This document shows, piece after piece, positions 14,178-16,750 of a stretch of DNA of 16,750 nucleotides; within the stretch, counting starts at the first letter, position 1; the number at the start of each line of letters is the position of its first letter. The notes below the pieces were generated by a model, which did not search any database, was not told where the DNA came from, and was given only the letters and a program-made list of their open reading frames with translations. Origin of the DNA: Collinsella sp. (GTDB taxonomy: Bacteria; Actinomycetota; Coriobacteriia; Coriobacteriales; Coriobacteriaceae); NCBI GenBank assembly GCA_018380195.1, contig JAGZUC010000037.1:1-16750 (forward strand). Reading direction: 5' to 3'. A program made the position numbers and the translations under genes.

Positions 14178-14213
14178 AACCGACCAAAATAAACCTGTCC
14201 CTTTTTGGCAGGT
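14177..14213. repeat. Palindromic repeat, AGGGACAGG-loop family, copy B (inverted)
   Basis: Matches the reverse complement of 10433-10469 at 35 of 37 positions; the two differences (GA for TG at 14182-14183) break base pairs in the stem, so this copy is slightly decayed. It begins within the AraC stop codon. The next 20 bases carry a short direct repeat, GTGTCAGG, at 14212-14219 and 14222-14229. Confidence 0.8.
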
Positions 14214-14352
14214 GTCAGGAAGTGTCAGGGGCGGGCAGGCGGCGGGGTGCCGCTGCGAAAAGAAGTGTCCAAATCGGCGCCTTCGCCCTGGCCTGGAGCG
14301 ACTCGGCGGCATACTCGTTTCATCAGCAACACGCATGAGCGAGGAGGCACTT

Positions 14353-15792
14353 ATGGGATTCCCCGAGGGTTTCTATTGGGGTGGCGCTACCGCCGCCAAT
14401 CAGTTTGAGGGCGCTTGGAACGCGGACGGCCGCGGTCCTTCCGTCGACGACCATTTCTTGGGCGGCAGCTACAAGGAGCCGCGCCAGATTACGATCGACA
14501 TCGACCCCAACCGCTTCTACCCCAACCATGACGGTATCGATTTCTACCATCACTACGAGGAGGATATCGCGCTGTTCGCCGAGATGGGCTTCAACATGTT
14601 CCGCATGTCCATCTCTTGGAGCCGCATCTTCCCCAACGGCGACGACGCCGAGCCCAACGAGGCCGGCCTCGCCTTCTACGATCGCGTCTTCGACTGCCTG
14701 CGCGCTCACAATATCGAGCCGCTCGTGACCCTGTCGCACTACGAGATGCCTTATCACCTGGTCGAGAAGTACAACGGCTGGGCGAGCCGCGAGCTCATCG
14801 GCTTCTTTGAGAAGTACTGCCAGACCGTCTTCGACCGCTATCAGGACAAGGTCAAGTTCTGGCTCACCTTCAACGAGATCAACTGCGGCACTCAGGACAT
14901 GGGCAACCTCTTTGAGACCAGCATGATTCAGGGCTTTGAGGGCCCGGCTTCGGCGGTCCATACTACGCCGCAGGCTCGTATGCAGGCGCTGCATCACCAG
15001 TTTGTCGCTAGCGGCCGCGTCGTGCGCTATGCCCACGAGCACTACCCGCAGTTTAAGATGGGCAACATGGACTGCTTCATCCTCTCCTATGCCGCCACGT
15101 GTGATCCGGCCGACGTGTTCGCCACGCAGCAGGAGATGAATACCATGAACTGGTACTGCTCCGACGTGCAGGTGCGCGGCAAGTACCCGTTCTATGCCAA
15201 GCGCTTCTGGGCCGAGAACGATGTCGAGCTCGTGATGGAGGACGGCGACCTGCAGGATATCGCCGACGGCAAGGTCGATTTCTACACCTTTAGCTACTAC
15301 ATGTCCGGCACCGTGGGCACCCACAAGGACCACGAGATGACCGAGGGCAATATGACCTTTGGCGGCAAGAACCCCTATCTGGAGTCCACCGACTGGGGCT
15401 GGCAGATCGATCCGCTGGGCCTGCGCATCGCGCTCAACGAGATTTACGCCCGCTACGAGATTCCGCTGATGGTGGTCGAGAACGGCATGGGCGCCTACGA
15501 TGAGGTCGAGGAGGACGGCTCCATCCACGACCCGTATCGTATCGCTTACTTGCGCAGCCACATCAAGGCCATGGGCGAGGCCATTGCCGACGGCGTCGAC
15601 CTGATCGCCTACACCTGGTGGGGCCCCATCGACCTGGTGTCCGCCGGCACCGGCGAGATGCGCAAGCGCTACGGCTTCATCCACGTCGACAAGTACGACG
15701 ACGGCACCGGCACCTACGAGCGCCGCCGCAAGGACAGCTTCTTCGCATACCAGAAGATTATCAAGTCCAACGGCGCTGAGGGCTTGGAGTAA
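14353..15792 (+). CDS. 6-phospho-beta-glucosidase, glycoside hydrolase family 1
   Basis: A 479-aa cytoplasmic enzyme of typical GH1 length that splits PTS-imported phosphorylated beta-glucosides into glucose 6-phosphate and sugar or aglycone. It begins with the GH1 signature FPEGFYWGGATAANQFEGAW. The acid/base is Glu175 in LTFNEIN; the nucleophile is Glu376 in VVENGMG. The phosphate-binding loop is recognisable: Ser430, Lys438 and Tyr440 in DLVSAGTGEMRKRYGF, matching BglA/AscB-type enzymes and not plain beta-glucosidases. The ATG at 14353 has GAGGAGG 5 nt upstream; ATG at 14335 would lie ahead of that site. It follows the AraC gene on the same strand, with 175 bases between that hold the repeat and no other gene. 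No PTS permease gene is adjacent. The exact sugar is not known. Confidence 0.94.
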   Translation: MGFPEGFYWGGATAANQFEGAWNADGRGPSVDDHFLGGSYKEPRQITIDIDPNRFYPNHDGIDFYHHYEEDIALFAEMGFNMFRMSISWSRIFPNGDDAEPNEAGLAFYDRVFDCLRAHNIEPLVTLSHYEMPYHLVEKYNGWASRELIGFFEKYCQTVFDRYQDKVKFWLTFNEINCGTQDMGNLFETSMIQGFEGPASAVHTTPQARMQALHHQFVASGRVVRYAHEHYPQFKMGNMDCFILSYAATCDPADVFATQQEMNTMNWYCSDVQVRGKYPFYAKRFWAENDVELVMEDGDLQDIADGKVDFYTFSYYMSGTVGTHKDHEMTEGNMTFGGKNPYLESTDWGWQIDPLGLRIALNEIYARYEIPLMVVENGMGAYDEVEEDGSIHDPYRIAYLRSHIKAMGEAIADGVDLIAYTWWGPIDLVSAGTGEMRKRYGFIHVDKYDDGTGTYERRRKDSFFAYQKIIKSNGAEGLE

Positions 15793-15836
15793 TTGAGTTC
15801 CGGCGATTGAGTTCCGGCGTTCTGACGAACGCCGGA
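15792..15836. repeat. 14-bp tandem duplication and adjoining hairpin
   Basis: ATTGAGTTCCGGCG occurs twice head to tail (15792-15805, 15806-15819), starting at the last base of the GH1 stop codon. The second copy runs into a perfect 10-bp hairpin, TCCGGCGTTC-TGAC-GAACGCCGGA (15813-15836), which could end GH1 transcription although no U run follows. Confidence 0.75.
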
Positions 15837-15920
15837 CCGGCGGCCGATTTCGTGACCACGAATGTCGACGACGACGGCATCTGGAACGCCTTCGTGCGCC
15901 TGGGGCTCATCGAGGGTTAA
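15807..15920 (+). pseudogene. C-terminal remnant of a Cof-type (HAD-IIB) phosphatase
   Basis: In this frame the sequence reads NAGPAADFVTTNVDDDGIWN and then AFVRLGLIEG before TAA 15918-15920. This matches the C-terminal end of Cof/YkrA-like HAD-superfamily hydrolases, which finish with an A-A-D-[YF]-V-T, D-E-D-G-I, L-G-L-I pattern. Everything upstream (about 240 residues, including the catalytic DxD) is missing; the frame runs back only into the tandem repeat and hairpin. No ribosome site or ATG. The start given is a TTG of convenience; homology probably begins near 15822. It looks like the scar of a deletion downstream of the GH1 gene. Confidence 0.5.
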
Positions 15921-15981
15921 TCAACAAAACGGGTGCCGATGGACAAAGACGTCGGCAGAGTTTTCGATTCGACTCCCCACC

Positions 15982-16009
15982 TTAGTTTTGGTCCAATTGG
16001 CACTATAAT
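15982..16009 (+). promoter_or_regulatory. Promoter of the PTS EIIA gene
   Basis: A perfect -10 TATAAT (16004-16009), with a weak -35 (TTAGTT, 15982-15987) 16 nt upstream. The 8-bp palindrome CCAATTGG (15993-16000) lies in the spacer and could bind a regulator. The start codon is 50 bases downstream of the -10. Confidence 0.6.
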
Positions 16010-16058
16010 CACCATAGGCATGCGCACTACGTTGCGCTTAATCAAGAGGAGAAAACGT

Positions 16059-16595
16059 ATGGGTCTGTTTGACATGTTCAAGAAGAAGGCTGAGCCCGCG
16101 GCTGCCGCTGCTCCTGCCTCCATTTCTGCTTCTGCCGGCGCCGACGTGCTGTGCTCGCCCGTCAAGGGCAAGGTCATCAAGATGGCCGATGTGCCCGATC
16201 CCGTCTTTGGTGGCGAGGTCCTGGGCAAGGGCTGCGCCGTGTGGCCCGAGGACGATCTGGTCTATGCCCCCTGCGACGGCAAGGTGACCGTCACCATGGG
16301 TCACGCCGTGGGCCTGCAGTCCGATAGCGGCATCGAGGTCCTGGTGCACGTTGGCGTCGATACCGTCAACATGAACGGCGACGGCTTCGAGGGCTTCGTC
16401 AAGGCCGACGACGTCGTGAAGGCCGGCCAGCCCATGCTCAAGATCGACCGCGCCAAGATTGCCGCTGCCGGTTACAAGGACTGCGTCGTCGTGGCCGTGT
16501 CCAACACCGCCGAGTTCGCCGATGTCGAGCTCGCCGTCGAGGCTGATTCCGCTGTCGCCGCCGGCGATGCCATCGTCAAGGTTGTCCGCAAGTAA
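16059..16595 (+). CDS. PTS glucose-family EIIA component (Crr-like)
   Basis: A 178-aa soluble phosphocarrier. After a short start (MGLFDMFKKK) and an Ala/Ser/Pro-rich linker comes the PTS_EIIA_1 domain: CSPVKGKVIKMADVPDPVFG, VYAPCDGKVTVTMGHAVGL, then VLVHVGVDTVNMNGDGF. His97 is the phosphorylated residue (equivalent to His90 of E. coli EIIA-Glc) and His82 its partner (His75). It receives phosphate from HPr and passes it to an EIIB domain; in many bacteria it also signals sugar status. The ATG at 16059 has AGAGGAGA 6 nt upstream. It is a single-gene unit with its own promoter and terminator. It might serve the beta-glucoside PTS implied by the upstream 6-phospho-beta-glucosidase, or a general glucose PTS; the window has no EIIBC to decide. 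Confidence 0.94.
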   Translation: MGLFDMFKKKAEPAAAAAPASISASAGADVLCSPVKGKVIKMADVPDPVFGGEVLGKGCAVWPEDDLVYAPCDGKVTVTMGHAVGLQSDSGIEVLVHVGVDTVNMNGDGFEGFVKADDVVKAGQPMLKIDRAKIAAAGYKDCVVVAVSNTAEFADVELAVEADSAVAAGDAIVKVVRK

Positions 16596-16618
16596 ATCGC
16601 GGCATCGCATAATGTCTA

Positions 16619-16650
16619 AGGGTGGTCGGATTATCCGGCCACCCTTTTTT
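16619..16650 (+). terminator. Intrinsic terminator of the EIIA gene
   Basis: An 11-bp stem, AGGGTGGTCGG / CCGGCCACCCT with one U-G pair, loop ATTAT, followed by six T. The best intrinsic terminator in the window, 24 bases after the EIIA stop codon. Confidence 0.92.
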
Positions 16651-16655
16651 ATTAC

Positions 16656-16740
16656 GGGCTTTAGCCTGTGCGGGGCGCGCAGCGCGCCGCATCAGAAACC
16701 ACCCGCTATGCGGGTGGGGCCAAACGGCTTTACAAAGCCG
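16656..16740. repeat. Cluster of small hairpins at the window end, possibly an insertion-sequence end
   Basis: Four foldbacks in 85 bases: GGCT-TT-AGCC (about 16657-16666), GGCGCGC-A-GCGCGCC (16674-16688), CCACCCGC-TAT-GCGGGTGG (16699-16717) and CGGCTT-TACA-AAGCCG (16725-16740). No coding sense. Subterminal hairpins of this kind occur at ends of IS200/IS605-type elements and in their associated RNAs, but no transposase is visible because the window stops at 16750. Confidence 0.4.
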
Positions 16741-16750
16741 CCCCCTCGCC

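Noticed and set aside
14323..15684. 453-codon frame opposite the 6-phospho-beta-glucosidase
   Set aside because: Shadow of the GH1 gene: repetitive Val/Leu/His/Asp composition and no motif.
16656..16750. Start of a CRISPR array
   Set aside because: The hairpins differ from one another and no direct repeat with regular spacing is present.

Overview
The window looks like a chromosomal segment of a high-GC gut actinobacterium of the class Coriobacteriia, most likely Collinsella or a close relative. The pointers are the GC-rich codon use, a LuxR-type regulator fused to a membrane domain, the mix of PTS and glycoside-use genes, and many intergenic palindromic repeats. The genus call is inference. 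No rRNA, tRNA or CRISPR array was seen.

Layout. (1) 1-4406, plus strand: the 3' remnant of a membrane-LuxR regulator, then a run of poorly characterised envelope genes. These are a small single-pass membrane protein, a zinc-ribbon/Gln-rich coiled-coil protein, and two tandem paralogous putative lipoproteins. One paralog has lost its lipobox cysteine (Tyr instead). The other carries its signal peptide and mature domain in different frames. (2) 4470-7546, minus strand: an MgtA/MgtB-type P-type Mg2+ ATPase. Its long 5' leader holds a promoter-like TTGACA and a 23-codon ORF with a near-perfect Shine-Dalgarno. (3) 7677-8357, plus: pyrE. (4) 8357-8790: about 430 bases with no gene but four palindromic elements. 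(5) 8798-9418, plus: an XRE-type HTH fused to a complete desulfoferrodoxin/superoxide reductase-like domain. (6) 9557-15792: a carbohydrate-use block. A large GH106-like glycoside hydrolase and an RpiR-type regulator lie on the minus strand; an AraC-type regulator and a GH1 6-phospho-beta-glucosidase lie on the plus strand. (7) 15793-16058: a leftover C-terminus of a Cof-type HAD phosphatase, then a promoter. (8) 16059-16595: a PTS glucose-family EIIA protein with a clean intrinsic terminator. The window ends in a cluster of small hairpins that may belong to the next, unseen element.

How the genes fit together. The GH1 enzyme has the phosphate-binding Ser/Lys/Tyr signature of 6-phospho-beta-glucosidases, so it should act on PTS-imported phosphorylated glycosides. 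The nearby EIIA is of the glucose type that can feed or regulate such a PTS. The AraC and RpiR regulators flank the large hydrolase and probably set its expression. No PTS EIIBC permease is in the window.

The most unusual points are the possible translated leader of the Mg2+ ATPase, the HTH-superoxide reductase fusion with an altered active-site Lys position, the two differently damaged lipoprotein paralogs, and two families of GGGACAGG-loop palindromes. Copies of one family sit in inverted orientation at both ends of the 3.7-kb hydrolase/AraC divergent pair, and one of them supplies the hydrolase stop codon.
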